Source: Streptomyces zaomyceticus (lineage in GTDB: Bacteria; Actinomycetota; Actinomycetes; Streptomycetales; Streptomycetaceae). From it: a stretch of 64,000 nt of DNA. The stretch lies in assembly GCF_014656215.1 (NCBI RefSeq), contig NZ_BNBZ01000001.1, forward strand, positions 124,001 to 188,000. The letters run 5' to 3'. A program made the position numbers and the translations under genes. The notes below the pieces were generated by a model. The model was not told the DNA's origin, searched no databases, and saw nothing but the letters and a program-made list of their open reading frames with translations. Position 1 is the stretch's first letter, and each line of letters begins with the position of its first letter. Shown piece after piece: positions 45,425 to 52,976 of this stretch.

Positions 45425-45774
45425 CGACCCTCACGACCCTCACGACGACGACGCTCGAGATCTCCCCCTCCCCCGACTCCTGGGTGACGGTGTGCGAGGA
45501 GTCCCGGCTGACCCCGGGCCGGGGTGTGGCGGCGCTGCTGCCGGACGGCCGGCAGGCGGCGGTCTTCCGGGACCGGGCGGGGCGGCTGTACGCGATCGAC
45601 AACCGTGACCCGTTCACGGGGGCGCAGGTGCTCTCCCGGGGGCTGGTCGGCTCGGCCGACGGGCGGCCGTTCGTGGCGTCGCCCCTCCTGAAGCAGCGCT
45701 TCGACCTGGAGACGGGACGGTGCCTGGACGACGACGAGGTCGCGGTGGCGGTGTACCAGGTGCGCACCAAGTAA
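45421..45774 (+). CDS. nirD: Nitrite reductase small subunit NirD
   Basis: A 117-residue Rieske-fold protein (SWVTVCEESRLTPGRGVAALL, AIDNRDPFTGAQVLSRGLVG, FVASPLLKQRFDLETGRCL) lacking the Cys/His cluster ligands, as is normal for NirD, which serves as a structural partner of NirB. The Thr-rich start (TTLTTLTTTTLE) is slightly long. The ATGA overlap with nirB gives strict coupling. The next regulator's promoter and operator begin 2 nt after its stop. Confidence 0.93.
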   Translation: MTTLTTLTTTTLEISPSPDSWVTVCEESRLTPGRGVAALLPDGRQAAVFRDRAGRLYAIDNRDPFTGAQVLSRGLVGSADGRPFVASPLLKQRFDLETGRCLDDDEVAVAVYQVRTK

Positions 45775-45775
45775 C

Positions 45776-45794
45776 TTGACCGATCGTTTCAGAA
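45776..45794 (+). promoter_or_regulatory. TetR operator, copy 1 (autoregulatory)
   Basis: TTGACCGATCGTTTCAGAA is a partly palindromic site (core GACCGATCGTTT) overlapping a TTGACC -35-like hexamer, 17 nt before the GTG of the TetR gene. The same 19-mer with four substitutions recurs in inverse orientation before the MFS gene. Confidence 0.65.
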
Positions 45795-45811
45795 AGTCGT
45801 ACGGTCTTCTG

Positions 45812-46396
45812 GTGGCCAGGACCAAGGAATTCGATCCCGACGCCGCGCTCCAGGCCGCCCTCGAGCTGTTCTGGGCGCGCGGCTACGAGGCGACGACGAT
45901 GTCGGACCTCGTGGAGCACCTCGGCGTCGGCCGGGCCAGCGTCTACGCGACCTTCGGGAACAAGCACGAGCTGTACCTGAAGGCCATGGACCGCTACCTG
46001 GAGACCCGCGACCCGCGCCTGGTCGAGGAGCTGTCCGCGCCGGGCCCCGCCCTGCCGGCCGTCCGCACGCTCGTCCGCCGCTTCGCCGCCGAGGCGTCGA
46101 CGGAGGGAGAGCGGCTGAACGGCTGCTTCGTCACCAACTCGGCGGCGGAACTGGGGCCGCACGACACCGCGGTGGCGCGCCGGGTGGAGCTCAGCTGGGA
46201 GCAGGTCGAGACGCTGCTGTACGCGGCGCTCGCCCGGGCCCGCGCCGGGGGCGAGCTCCCGGCCGGCCGGGACCCGCGGGCCCTGGCGCGGATGCTTCTG
46301 GTGCTGCTCCAGGGGATCCGGGTGGTCGGGAAGGCGTCGAGCGACCCGGCCAGGGTCAGGGACGCGGCGGAACAGGCGCTGAGCCTGCTGGACTGA
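45812..46396 (+). CDS. TetR-family repressor
   Basis: A 194-residue regulator. The N-terminal helix-turn-helix is TTMSDLVEHLGVGRASVYATFGNKHELYL (helices about 29-55), giving a typical TetR DNA-reading helix RASVYATFG. The C-terminal ligand domain contains LNGCFVTNSAAELGP, characteristic of the TetR subgroup that controls nearby MFS pumps and oxidoreductases. The GTG start was preferred because an upstream in-frame ATG lies within the operator. It almost certainly represses itself and the MFS/SDR genes downstream, given the shared operator. Confidence 0.88.
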   Translation: MARTKEFDPDAALQAALELFWARGYEATTMSDLVEHLGVGRASVYATFGNKHELYLKAMDRYLETRDPRLVEELSAPGPALPAVRTLVRRFAAEASTEGERLNGCFVTNSAAELGPHDTAVARRVELSWEQVETLLYAALARARAGGELPAGRDPRALARMLLVLLQGIRVVGKASSDPARVRDAAEQALSLLD

Positions 46397-46401
46397 GGGA
46401 G

Positions 46402-46425
46402 GGGCGCCCACGGGGGGCGCCCTTT
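46402..46425 (+). terminator. Terminator after tetR-like gene
   Basis: GGGCGCCC (46402-46409) and GGGCGCCC (46415-46422) form an 8-bp stem with a 5-nt loop, followed by TTTCTTC: a rho-independent terminator 6 nt after the stop. Confidence 0.75.
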
Positions 46426-46437
46426 CTTCGGCCCTCA

Positions 46438-46456
46438 TTCTGGAACGTACGGTCAA
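46438..46456 (-). promoter_or_regulatory. TetR operator, copy 2 (upstream of MFS gene)
   Basis: On the minus strand this reads TTGACCGTACGTTCCAGAA, matching operator copy 1 at 15 of 19 positions. Its dyad GACCGTACGTTC is nearly perfect. It ends 18 nt before the MFS ATG, where a bound TetR dimer would block transcription. Confidence 0.65.
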
Positions 46457-46474
46457 ATAAAGGGGGGGCGGGGA

Positions 46475-47959
46475 ATGCCGTCGACGACGAACGCGTGCGA
46501 GCCCGGCGGGCTCACGAACGACGGGCTCACGAACGGCGGGCTCACGAACGACGGGCTCACGAACGACGGGCTCACGAACAGCGGGTTCACGAACGGCGGG
46601 TTCACGAACGGCGGGCGCCGCACACGCGGGGCCTTCGCGCTCCTCGGGGCCGTGCAGATGACGCTCATCTTCACGCTCGCGTCCCTCGCCGTGCCCCTCC
46701 CCCGCATCGGCGTCGAGTTCGGGCTCGACCGGTCCCGGCTCATCCTGCTGAGCGCCGCGTACGGCCTGACCTTCGCCGGGCTGCTCCTCTTCGGCGGACG
46801 GCTCGCAGACCGCTTCGGCGGGCGCCGGACCCTCACCGCAGGCCTGCTGGTCTTCGGCACGGCCTCCGCCCTCGCCCCGCTCTCCCCCGGGTACGAGTCG
46901 CTCCTCGCCGCCCGGTTCGGGCAGGGGGTCGGCGCGGCGCTCGTCGCCCCGGCGGCGATGGCGGTACTCCGGACGCTGTTCCCCGAACCGGCCGCGTACG
47001 GCAGGGCGATGGCCACCTGGGGCGGTCTCTCCGTACTCGGCGCGACGGCGGGGAACCTGCTCTCGGGGGTGATCGCGGGCGCCACGTCCTGGCGCGGCAC
47101 GTTCGCCGTCCCGGTCGCGGCGACCCTCGCGGCGCTGCTCCTCGCGCCGAGGGTGCTGCCCGGGGCCGCACCCGACAGGACCCCCACCCACCGCCGCACC
47201 CCGGACCGCCGCCGCACCCTCGACCTCCCCGGCGCCCTGCTCGCCACCGCAGGGATCACCCTCGCCAGCTACGGGCTCGTGCTCACCGACGCCCACCCCT
47301 GGGGCTCCGCCCCGGTCCTCGCCCCGCTCCTCACCGGCCTCGCCCTGCTCGCCGCCTTCGGCCTCGTGGAGCGGCGCACCACCGACCCCCTCCTGCCCCC
47401 GGGCTTCCTCCGCGACGGCCGCCGGGCCCTCGGCCTGGCGGCGATCGGCCTCACGGCGGCGGGCACGGCCACGGTCTTCGTGCTGCTCTCCCTCGCCTTC
47501 CAGCAGCAGCGCGGCTGGAACGAGCCGCTCACCTCGGCGGCCTTCGTCCCCTTCGCGGTCGCCCTGCTCGGCTCGGGCAGGCTCGCGGGCCCGCTGATCG
47601 GGCGGTACGGCCCCGGACGCGTGACCGCCGCCGGACTCGCGACGGCGGCGGCCGGGCTCGGACTGCTCGCCGCGACCGGCTTCGACACCTCCGTCCCGTA
47701 CGCGTACGGGCTGCTCCCCGGCCTGCTCCTGCTGCCGGCCGGCGGCGCGCTGTCCTTCGCGGGCGCCGCCGTCCTCGCCACCGAGGGCGTCCCGGCCCAT
47801 CGGGCGGGCCTCGCGGGCGGCGTCCTGAACACGGCGATGGAGCTGGGGCCGACCGTGCTCTTCGCCGCCCTGCTCACCCTCGGCGGGGACGCGCTGTCAC
47901 TGGCGGCGGCCGCCGCCCTGTTCGCGGCGCTCGCCGCGACCACGTTCCGCACCAAGTGA
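46475..47959 (+). CDS. MFS drug exporter with repeat-containing N-terminus
   Basis: A 494-residue, 14-helix DHA2-type MFS transporter. Typical signs are GRLADRFGGRRTLTAG between helices 2 and 3, the RFGQGVGAALVAPAAMA helix, and the SWRGTFAVPV motif. Residues 12-46 are seven copies of the pentapeptide G-(L/F)-T-N-(D/G/S), encoded by a 15-bp tandem repeat, an unusual cytoplasmic tail. The substrate is unknown, but TetR control implies an inducing small molecule. It is followed by an SDR gene 26 nt downstream, probably co-transcribed. Confidence 0.85.
   Translation: MPSTTNACEPGGLTNDGLTNGGLTNDGLTNDGLTNSGFTNGGFTNGGRRTRGAFALLGAVQMTLIFTLASLAVPLPRIGVEFGLDRSRLILLSAAYGLTFAGLLLFGGRLADRFGGRRTLTAGLLVFGTASALAPLSPGYESLLAARFGQGVGAALVAPAAMAVLRTLFPEPAAYGRAMATWGGLSVLGATAGNLLSGVIAGATSWRGTFAVPVAATLAALLLAPRVLPGAAPDRTPTHRRTPDRRRTLDLPGALLATAGITLASYGLVLTDAHPWGSAPVLAPLLTGLALLAAFGLVERRTTDPLLPPGFLRDGRRALGLAAIGLTAAGTATVFVLLSLAFQQQRGWNEPLTSAAFVPFAVALLGSGRLAGPLIGRYGPGRVTAAGLATAAAGLGLLAATGFDTSVPYAYGLLPGLLLLPAGGALSFAGAAVLATEGVPAHRAGLAGGVLNTAMELGPTVLFAALLTLGGDALSLAAAAALFAALAATTFRTK
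46508..46612 (+). repeat. 15-bp in-frame tandem repeat
   Basis: Seven units of GGGCTCACGAACGAC-type sequence within the 5' end of the MFS gene; units differ by one to three bases. Because 15 is a multiple of three, unit gain or loss changes protein length without shifting frame. Confidence 0.9.
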
Positions 47960-47985
47960 AAACACCGACACAGGAGTTGACCGCC

Positions 47986-48750
47986 ATGTCCGCACGCTTC
48001 ACCGATCGCGTCGTCCTCGTCACCGGTGCCGGCTCCGGTCTCGGCCGGGCCATCGCGCTCGCCTTCGCCGCCGAGGGCGCGAAGGTCGTCGCCGCCGGCC
48101 GCACCGCCGAGCCGCTCGCCGGCACGGTCGCCCTGATCGAGGCCGCCGGGGGCACCGCCGCCGCCGTCACCGCCGATGTCGCCCGCGCCGAGTCCACGCG
48201 GGAGCTGGTCCGGCGCACGGTCGAGATCTTCGGGGGCCTCGACGTGGCCGTGAACAACGCGGGGGTCTTCCGCGGCGGCGGCCACAGCGCCGCCGACTTC
48301 CCGCTGGACGACTGGCGAGCGCTGCTCGACATCAACGTCACGGGGGTGCTCCACGCCCTCCAGGCCGAGGTGGCGCACATGCGGGCGCACGGCGGCGGGG
48401 CGATCGTGAACATCTCGTCGAACCTGGGCCCGCACGTCCGGATCCCGGGGGTCTTCGGCTACCAGGTCTCGAAGGCGGCGGTCTCGGCGCTGACCAGGGC
48501 CGCGGCCCTGGACCACATCGCCGACGGGGTCCGCATCAACGCGGTCAGCCCCGGCGCCTCGGAGTCCACGATGTCGCTGAGGCCCGGCGAGACGGAGGCC
48601 GAGCGGGAGGTCCGGATGAAGCAGGAGTCCCCGCTGGGCCGGATCTCCTCCGCCGCCGAGGTGGCGGCGGCCGTGCTCTACCTGGCGTCGGACGCGGCGG
48701 GCTCCGCCGTCGGCACGGACCTGGTGATCGACGGCGGCGTCTCCGCCTGA
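47986..48750 (+). CDS. SDR-family oxidoreductase
   Basis: A 254-residue classical short-chain dehydrogenase. The NAD(P)-binding TGAGSGLGRAIA is at 14-25, NNAGVF follows the fourth strand, the catalytic Ser is in IVNISSNLG, and YQVSKAA supplies Tyr and Lys. AVSPGASES and the C-terminal LVIDGGVSA are standard. The glycine pattern with Gly-Arg at the end of strand 2 (AAGRT) favours NADP(H). The ATG has CAGGAG 9 nt upstream. It is downstream of the TetR-controlled MFS gene and likely part of the same detoxification unit. Confidence 0.88.
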   Translation: MSARFTDRVVLVTGAGSGLGRAIALAFAAEGAKVVAAGRTAEPLAGTVALIEAAGGTAAAVTADVARAESTRELVRRTVEIFGGLDVAVNNAGVFRGGGHSAADFPLDDWRALLDINVTGVLHALQAEVAHMRAHGGGAIVNISSNLGPHVRIPGVFGYQVSKAAVSALTRAAALDHIADGVRINAVSPGASESTMSLRPGETEAEREVRMKQESPLGRISSAAEVAAAVLYLASDAAGSAVGTDLVIDGGVSA

Positions 48751-48762
48751 CCCGCGCGGGGC

Positions 48763-49179
48763 TCAGCCCTGGGCGGCCGCCGGGTCCATCCAGAAGACCT
48801 CCCAGTGGTGGCCGTCCAGGTCGGTGAAGGAGCGGCCGTACATGAAGCCGAGGTCCATCGGCTCCTTCGCCGGGGTGCCGCCGGCGGCCAGGGCGGCGTC
48901 CGCCAGCTCGTCGCACTTCTCGCGGCTCTCGGCGCTCAGGGTGACCAGGACCTCGGTGGCCCTGGTCGCGTCGGAGAGCTCCTTGCCGGGCGCCATGAAG
49001 GACTTGAACTTGGGCTCCTCGAGCAGCATCGCGAAGATCGTGTCGCTGAAGACCACACAGGCGGTGGTCTCGTCGCTGAACTGCGGGTTGCTGGAGTAGC
49101 CGAGCTTCTCGAAGAAGGCCTTGCTGGCGTCGACGCTCTTGACGGGCAGGTTCACGAAGATCATCTGCGGGGCGGCCAT
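48763..49179 (-). CDS. VOC/glyoxalase-superfamily protein
   Basis: A 138-residue protein with the two beta-alpha-beta-beta-beta modules of vicinal-oxygen-chelate proteins: MIFVNLPVKSVDASKAFFEKLGY opens module one, and GFMYGRSFTDLDGHHWEVFWMD closes module two. It belongs to the lactoylglutathione lyase-like group often annotated as extradiol dioxygenase-like. A metal or substrate is not evident. It converges on the SDR gene (12-nt gap). Confidence 0.82.
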   Translation of the reverse strand: MAAPQMIFVNLPVKSVDASKAFFEKLGYSSNPQFSDETTACVVFSDTIFAMLLEEPKFKSFMAPGKELSDATRATEVLVTLSAESREKCDELADAALAAGGTPAKEPMDLGFMYGRSFTDLDGHHWEVFWMDPAAAQG

Positions 49180-49291
49180 GATGCGCTCTCTTCCTTCGGT
49201 CGGCCGGCCCGCTGGGTGCGTTCCGGCGCTTTCAAGAGGGAGGACGGGCGTGCCGCCCGTAACTCATCGCTCTCCCGAGGATTTTTTTCGC

Positions 49292-49741
49292 TCAGGCCAC
49301 GGAGCGCAGCTCAAGGGCCGCCAAGGGTACGAATCCGCCGCCCGCGCCCCGGGTGTCCGCCCCGGGCCCGCCGAGCCGCCGCAGCAGGGCGAGCGCGATC
49401 CGCTCGCCCTGCGCCTTGGCGCGCTCGGCCCGGGGCCCGGCGTGGAGGCCGTCGACGGAGGCGTGCCAGAGCTGCACCCACCGCCCGAAGTGGGCGGCGG
49501 TGAGGGGCCGGGTGGCGTGCAGGGCGGCATGCGGCGCGAAGGCGTCCCGCCCGTAGCCGGCGGTACGGAAGAGGGCGCGCTCCCAGAAGTCGGTGATGTG
49601 CGGCAGGTGGACCTCCAGATCGGTGCCGGCGATCCGGGTGAAGAAGGGCCCGATGAGCGGATCGGCGAAGGCCGCGGTGTAGAAGCGGCGCAGCAGCACA
49701 TCGAGGTCGTCACGGTCGCTGATGTCCCGGGTGGCGCGCAT
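49292..49741 (-). CDS. Truncated haemoglobin, group III-like
   Basis: A 149-residue 2-over-2 globin. DLDVLLRRFYTAAFADPLIGPFF is the A-B helical start. HITDFWERALF and FGRWVQLWHASVD match the group III (trHbP) pattern, with the proximal His at HFGRW and Trp in the G helix (W-x-x-LW). Such proteins bind O2 or NO and are linked to microaerobic or nitrosative stress; no direct partner is adjacent. The ATG at 49741 was chosen as the first codon before the conserved helix. The upstream open frame runs through a 35-bp repeat and is not coding. Confidence 0.8.
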   Translation of the reverse strand: MRATRDISDRDDLDVLLRRFYTAAFADPLIGPFFTRIAGTDLEVHLPHITDFWERALFRTAGYGRDAFAPHAALHATRPLTAAHFGRWVQLWHASVDGLHAGPRAERAKAQGERIALALLRRLGGPGADTRGAGGGFVPLAALELRSVA

Positions 49742-50191
49742 GCGTCCAGTGTCCCCTGCCGCCCCGCCCGTGCCCAAGTGCCGAAGGTCCCCTGCCGCCC
49801 CTCCTGGACCCGCGTGGCGAAGGCCCCCTCCCGCCCCTCCTGGAATCGCGCGCCGAACGCCTCTCATGGCCCGCCGGGACCCGCGTGCCGCGGCCCTCGT
49901 GGCACCGCCGGGACCCGAGCGCCGGAGGCCCCCGTGGCACCGCCGGGACCCGAGCGCCGGAGGCCCCCGTGGCACCGCCGGGACCCGAGCGCCGGGGGTC
50001 CGACGCGGCCCCTCGGCCGGCGTCCCGCGTCGTGCCCCGGCCGGCGGGGCCCGCCCGACGGCGTTCCGCCGCTTCCCCTTCATCGCGAGTTGCCGCACAG
50101 TCAACTCCGTACTCCTAGGTTCCGGAAGCGCGCGACCCCGCCGCCCGACCGGCGTGGCGGGGCGGTTCACCACCCTTCTCAGGAGTGAGAC
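49742..50191. other. 450-nt intergenic region with 35-bp tandem repeats
   Basis: Between divergent globin and PhoX-like genes. The first ~255 nt are filled by the 35-bp repeat array and its decayed copies. The remainder (about 50000-50190) is unstructured apart from a single GTTCACC (50168-50174) and AGGAG before the PhoX-like GTG. No gene is evident. Confidence 0.6.
49867..50000. repeat. 35-bp tandem repeat
   Basis: Two exact units begin at 49901 and 49936, a third at 49971 is complete for about 27 nt and then diverges, and a degenerate unit precedes at about 49867. Weaker copies at the same ~35-nt period extend back to about 49770. The unit contains CCGGGACCCGAGCGCCGG, which can form a short stem. 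Confidence 0.8.
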
Positions 50192-51349
50192 GTGGAGCGA
50201 CGCAGTTTCCTGCGTGGAGCGGTCATCGGCACGTCGGCCGCCGCCTTCGGCGGCAGTCTGTGGCACGGCGCGGCCTTCGCCGCCCCCGCCCAGCCGGGTG
50301 CGGGTCCCTACGGGGCGCTCGGCGCGGCGGACGCGAACGGCATCCTGCTGCCCGCCGGGTTCACCAGCCGGGTGATCGCCCAGTCCGGCCAGTCGGTCCC
50401 CGGCACCTCGTACGCCTGGCACAGCGCGCCCGACGGCGGCGCCTGCTTCGTCGACGGCACGGGCTGGATCTACGTGTCGAACTCGGAGATCAACCCGAGC
50501 GGCGGCGCGAGCGCCGTGCGGTTCGACTCGGCGGGCGCGATCACCGGCGCGTACCGCATCCTCTCCGGCACCCGGCAGAACTGCGCGGGCGGCGCCACCC
50601 CGTGGAACACCTGGCTGTCCTGCGAGGAGGTGTCCCTCGGCTACGTCTACGAGTCGAACCCGTGGGGCGGCACCGCGTACCGCCGTGACGCGATGGGCCG
50701 GTTCAAGCACGAGGCCGCCGCGGCCGACCCGGTCCGCAAGGTCGTCTACCTGACCGAGGACGAGACGGACGGCTGCTTCTACCGCTTCGTCCCCACCACC
50801 TGGGGCAACCTCTCCTCCGGCACCCTCCAGGTCTTCAAGGCATCCACCGCCACCTCCGGCACCTTCACCTGGCAGAACGTGCCGGACCCGGACGGCTCCC
50901 CGACCACCACCCGCAACCAGGTCTCCGGCGCCAAGCGCTTCAGCGGCGGCGAGGGCTGCTACTACGCGAACGACACCGTCTGGTTCACCACCAAGGGCGA
51001 CAACCGGGTCTGGCAGGTGAACCTCGCCGCGGGCACGTACGAGCTGGCCTACGACGACTCGCTGGTCTCCGGCGGCGGCGCCCCGCTCACCGGTGTCGAC
51101 AACGTCACCGGCACCTCCTCCGGAGACCTGTTCGTCGCGGAGGACGGCGGCAACATGGAGATCTGCGTGATCACCCCGGACGACGTCGTGGCGCCGTTCC
51201 TGCGGATCAGCGGCCAGTCCTCCTCGGAGATCACCGGGCCCGCCTTCTCCCCCGACGGCTCCCGGCTGTACTTCTCCAGCCAGCGGGGCACGAGCGGCAG
51301 CTCCTCCGGCGGCATCACCTACGAGGTGACGGGCCCGTTCCGCACCTGA
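50192..51349 (+). CDS. Tat-exported PhoX/DUF839-like protein
   Basis: A 385-residue protein with a Tat signal (ERRSFLRGAVIGTSAAAFGG, residues 2-21). The mature part is a beta-propeller of the DUF839/PhoX family: ILLPAGFTSRVIAQSG, WHSAPDGGACFVDGTGWIYV, NTWLSCEEV (acidic Ca-binding Glu pair), EDETDGCFYRFVP and AGDLF-like SGDLFVAEDGGNMEI. PhoX members are calcium/iron alkaline phosphatases, but many DUF839 proteins lack proven activity. The GTG start has AGGAG upstream. Only one PHO-box-like GTTCACC is seen, so PhoP control is not supported. Confidence 0.82.
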   Translation: MERRSFLRGAVIGTSAAAFGGSLWHGAAFAAPAQPGAGPYGALGAADANGILLPAGFTSRVIAQSGQSVPGTSYAWHSAPDGGACFVDGTGWIYVSNSEINPSGGASAVRFDSAGAITGAYRILSGTRQNCAGGATPWNTWLSCEEVSLGYVYESNPWGGTAYRRDAMGRFKHEAAAADPVRKVVYLTEDETDGCFYRFVPTTWGNLSSGTLQVFKASTATSGTFTWQNVPDPDGSPTTTRNQVSGAKRFSGGEGCYYANDTVWFTTKGDNRVWQVNLAAGTYELAYDDSLVSGGGAPLTGVDNVTGTSSGDLFVAEDGGNMEICVITPDDVVAPFLRISGQSSSEITGPAFSPDGSRLYFSSQRGTSGSSSGGITYEVTGPFRT

Positions 51350-51411
51350 CACCCCTGCGGCGACCGGCCCGTTCACCCCCTGACACCTAGGAGGTGACGG
51401 GCCCGTTCCGC
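51323..51411. repeat. 21-bp direct repeat at the PhoX/regulator junction
   Basis: GAGGTGACGGGCCCGTTCCGC occurs at 51323-51343 (end of the PhoX-like gene) and again at 51391-51411 (antisense to the last codons of the leftward regulator). A partial copy (CCGGCCCGTTCACC...TGACACC) lies between. It looks like a local duplication of the PhoX 3' end. Confidence 0.8.
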
Positions 51412-52409
51412 GCGTAGCACCTCAGATCGACCTTCCGTTGGGCGCCGCCGAGCAGGGCGGCGCCCAACGGCGTCAGGGTGTGCAGGACCGCGTTGCCGTG
51501 GCGCAGGGTCGCGATGAGCCCGGCCTCCCGCAGGACGCCCGCGTGCTGGCTCGCCGAGGCGAGCGACACCCCGGCCCGGCGGGCGAGCTCGCTCGTCGTG
51601 CCTCCGTCCCCGATCGCGTGCAGGACGGTCGAACGGGTCTGGCCGACCAGTTTGGCGAGCGAGGAGCCGCCGGGCGGGCGGACGGTCGGGGCCTCGCCGT
51701 GGGTGACGGGGTAGACGAGCACCGGCGGCAGCGCGGGGTCGCGCAGCACGACGGGGGTCCCCCGGCAGAAGTACGAGGGCTGGAGAAGCAGCCCCCGCCC
51801 GTCGAGGTGGACGTCCCGGTCGACCGGGTAGTCGGCCTCCAGGACGGGCGCGCGCCAGCGCAGCATCGGCGGCAGCGAGGCGAGGAGTTCGTCGGCGCCG
51901 CCGTCCAGGAGGGCGCGTCCGCGGCGGGCGCGGTCGGCCTCGACCCGGGCCAGGATGTGCGGCCAGTACGGCTCGACGGCGGCCCGGTGGTAGCTCCGCA
52001 GGGCCCCCACGAGCCGGTCGAAGGGCTCCGCGCCGCCGTCGGCGAGGGCACGGAGCGAGTGGGGTACGGTCCGCCCGCCGGAGCGGTCCGCGGCGAGCAG
52101 GGAGAGCTCGCCGCGCAGCCGGCCGGAGGTGGTCGCGCGGATCGCCTGGAGGCCTTCGTCGAGTCCGTTGACGCCCTCGGCGGGCGTCAGGAAGTCGGGG
52201 AAATAGCCGCGGCTGGGAACGAGTGCGGCGAGGAGCCTGGTCTCACCCCCGAGCCGCATCCGGGTTTCCGAGCGCCATTCTCCGAAGACGACGGGGCCGC
52301 GCCGGTCCCTTAAACGGTGAAAGCTCAGAATCGTTTCCCACAGAACGTCCGGCCGGGCGGCCGTTCGCACCCCCGCCAGGTCGTTTCCGGTGAAATGAAT
52401 CCGCAGCAT
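51387..52409 (-). CDS. DUF5937/ArsR-type winged-helix regulator
   Basis: A 340-residue regulator. Residues 1-210 are a DUF5937-type domain (MLRIHFTGNDLAGVRTAARPD, FPDFLTPAEG). The C-terminal ~90 residues are an ArsR-like winged helix: KLVGQTRSTVLHAIG, TTSELARRAGVSLASASQHAGVLREAGLI and the wing LRHGNAVLHTLTPLG. There is no metal-binding Cys pattern. The ATG was chosen at the conserved MLRIHFTG. The last seven codons (ARNGPVTS region) lie in a copy of the neighbouring PhoX 3' end, so its natural C-terminus may have been replaced. Confidence 0.8.
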   Translation of the reverse strand: MLRIHFTGNDLAGVRTAARPDVLWETILSFHRLRDRRGPVVFGEWRSETRMRLGGETRLLAALVPSRGYFPDFLTPAEGVNGLDEGLQAIRATTSGRLRGELSLLAADRSGGRTVPHSLRALADGGAEPFDRLVGALRSYHRAAVEPYWPHILARVEADRARRGRALLDGGADELLASLPPMLRWRAPVLEADYPVDRDVHLDGRGLLLQPSYFCRGTPVVLRDPALPPVLVYPVTHGEAPTVRPPGGSSLAKLVGQTRSTVLHAIGDGGTTSELARRAGVSLASASQHAGVLREAGLIATLRHGNAVLHTLTPLGAALLGGAQRKVDLRCYARNGPVTS

Positions 52410-52785
52410 GACGTCCCCACCTGTGCACTCGCAACCACCCCCGACGTCGAGTATGCACAGCATCACTGCACGTTACCAGGGTGTTTCAGCCACAGTTGAA
52501 AAGCATCGCGGCAATCGGGGCGGAACCGAAAAGCTGTACGGGTCGGGCAGGAAACCTTCAGGACCGAGGTGACGTGGTGAAGACCGTGGGGGGCTTTGCG
52601 CGTCCGGCGGCGGTCGGCGAGGTTGCGGCTCACCTGCCCGGCATCGGTAAAGGGCGCGGCCTCCGGGTGGGGATCCGGGGGTCGCGCCCGCTCCATTCTT
52701 TGCGGTGAGGAAGCGAAGAAGTTCAATGGCCAATAATTCAATCAGAGGCAATTGAACAACTACTCACATCCGCTCAACAAACAAA

Positions 52786-52827
52786 CGACGGGACGGACAC
52801 CTCCGCACAAAGGTGTCCGTCCCGTCG
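52786..52827 (-). terminator. Second hairpin downstream of ppdK
   Basis: CGACGGGACGGACACCT (52786-52802) pairs perfectly over 17 bp with 52811-52827, with an 8-nt loop. On the minus strand it is followed by TTTGTTTGTTG. It is an excellent intrinsic terminator lying 90 nt beyond the first ppdK terminator, with no gene between. Confidence 0.75.
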
Positions 52828-52916
52828 CCGTGTTTCCGGAGCCGCCGCCCGCCGGTGAGGGTGGAGAGATGACCGACGGCGAGCCCGGTCGTACCGGGGT
52901 GGTTCCGTGATTTCCG

Positions 52917-52973
52917 CTGCTGAACGGGGGTTCAGGAGGGCCCGACCGCCACTCCTGAACCCCCGTTCAGCAG
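52917..52973 (-). terminator. Terminator of ppdK
   Basis: A 22-bp perfect stem (52917-52938 with 52952-52973) and a 13-nt loop begin 3 nt after the ppdK stop codon. There is no T-run; the stem itself is exceptionally stable. Confidence 0.85.
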
Positions 52974-52976
52974 GAC

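Larger units (their letters stand above)
52410..52976. other. 567-nt gap upstream of the DUF5937 regulator
   Basis: Left part: a relatively AT-rich stretch (about 52710-52785) with an imperfect inverted repeat GTTCAATGGCC / GGCAATTGAAC (about 52724-52756). Right part: two very strong hairpins (52786-52827 and 52917-52973). Small open frames at about 52470-52750 on both strands lack ribosome binding sites and codon bias, and I do not call them genes. Confidence 0.55.

Noticed and set aside
29159..45774. A biosynthetic gene cluster
   Set aside because: No PKS, NRPS, terpene, RiPP or other core biosynthetic enzyme is present; the genes are primary metabolism and transport.
50163..50191. PHO box upstream of the PhoX-like gene
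   Set aside because: Only one GTTCACC half-site is present; the required adjacent 11-nt direct repeat is missing.
52463..52751. Small proteins encoded in the gap upstream of the DUF5937 regulator
   Set aside because: Frames exist on both strands but lack ribosome binding sites, codon bias and recognisable features.
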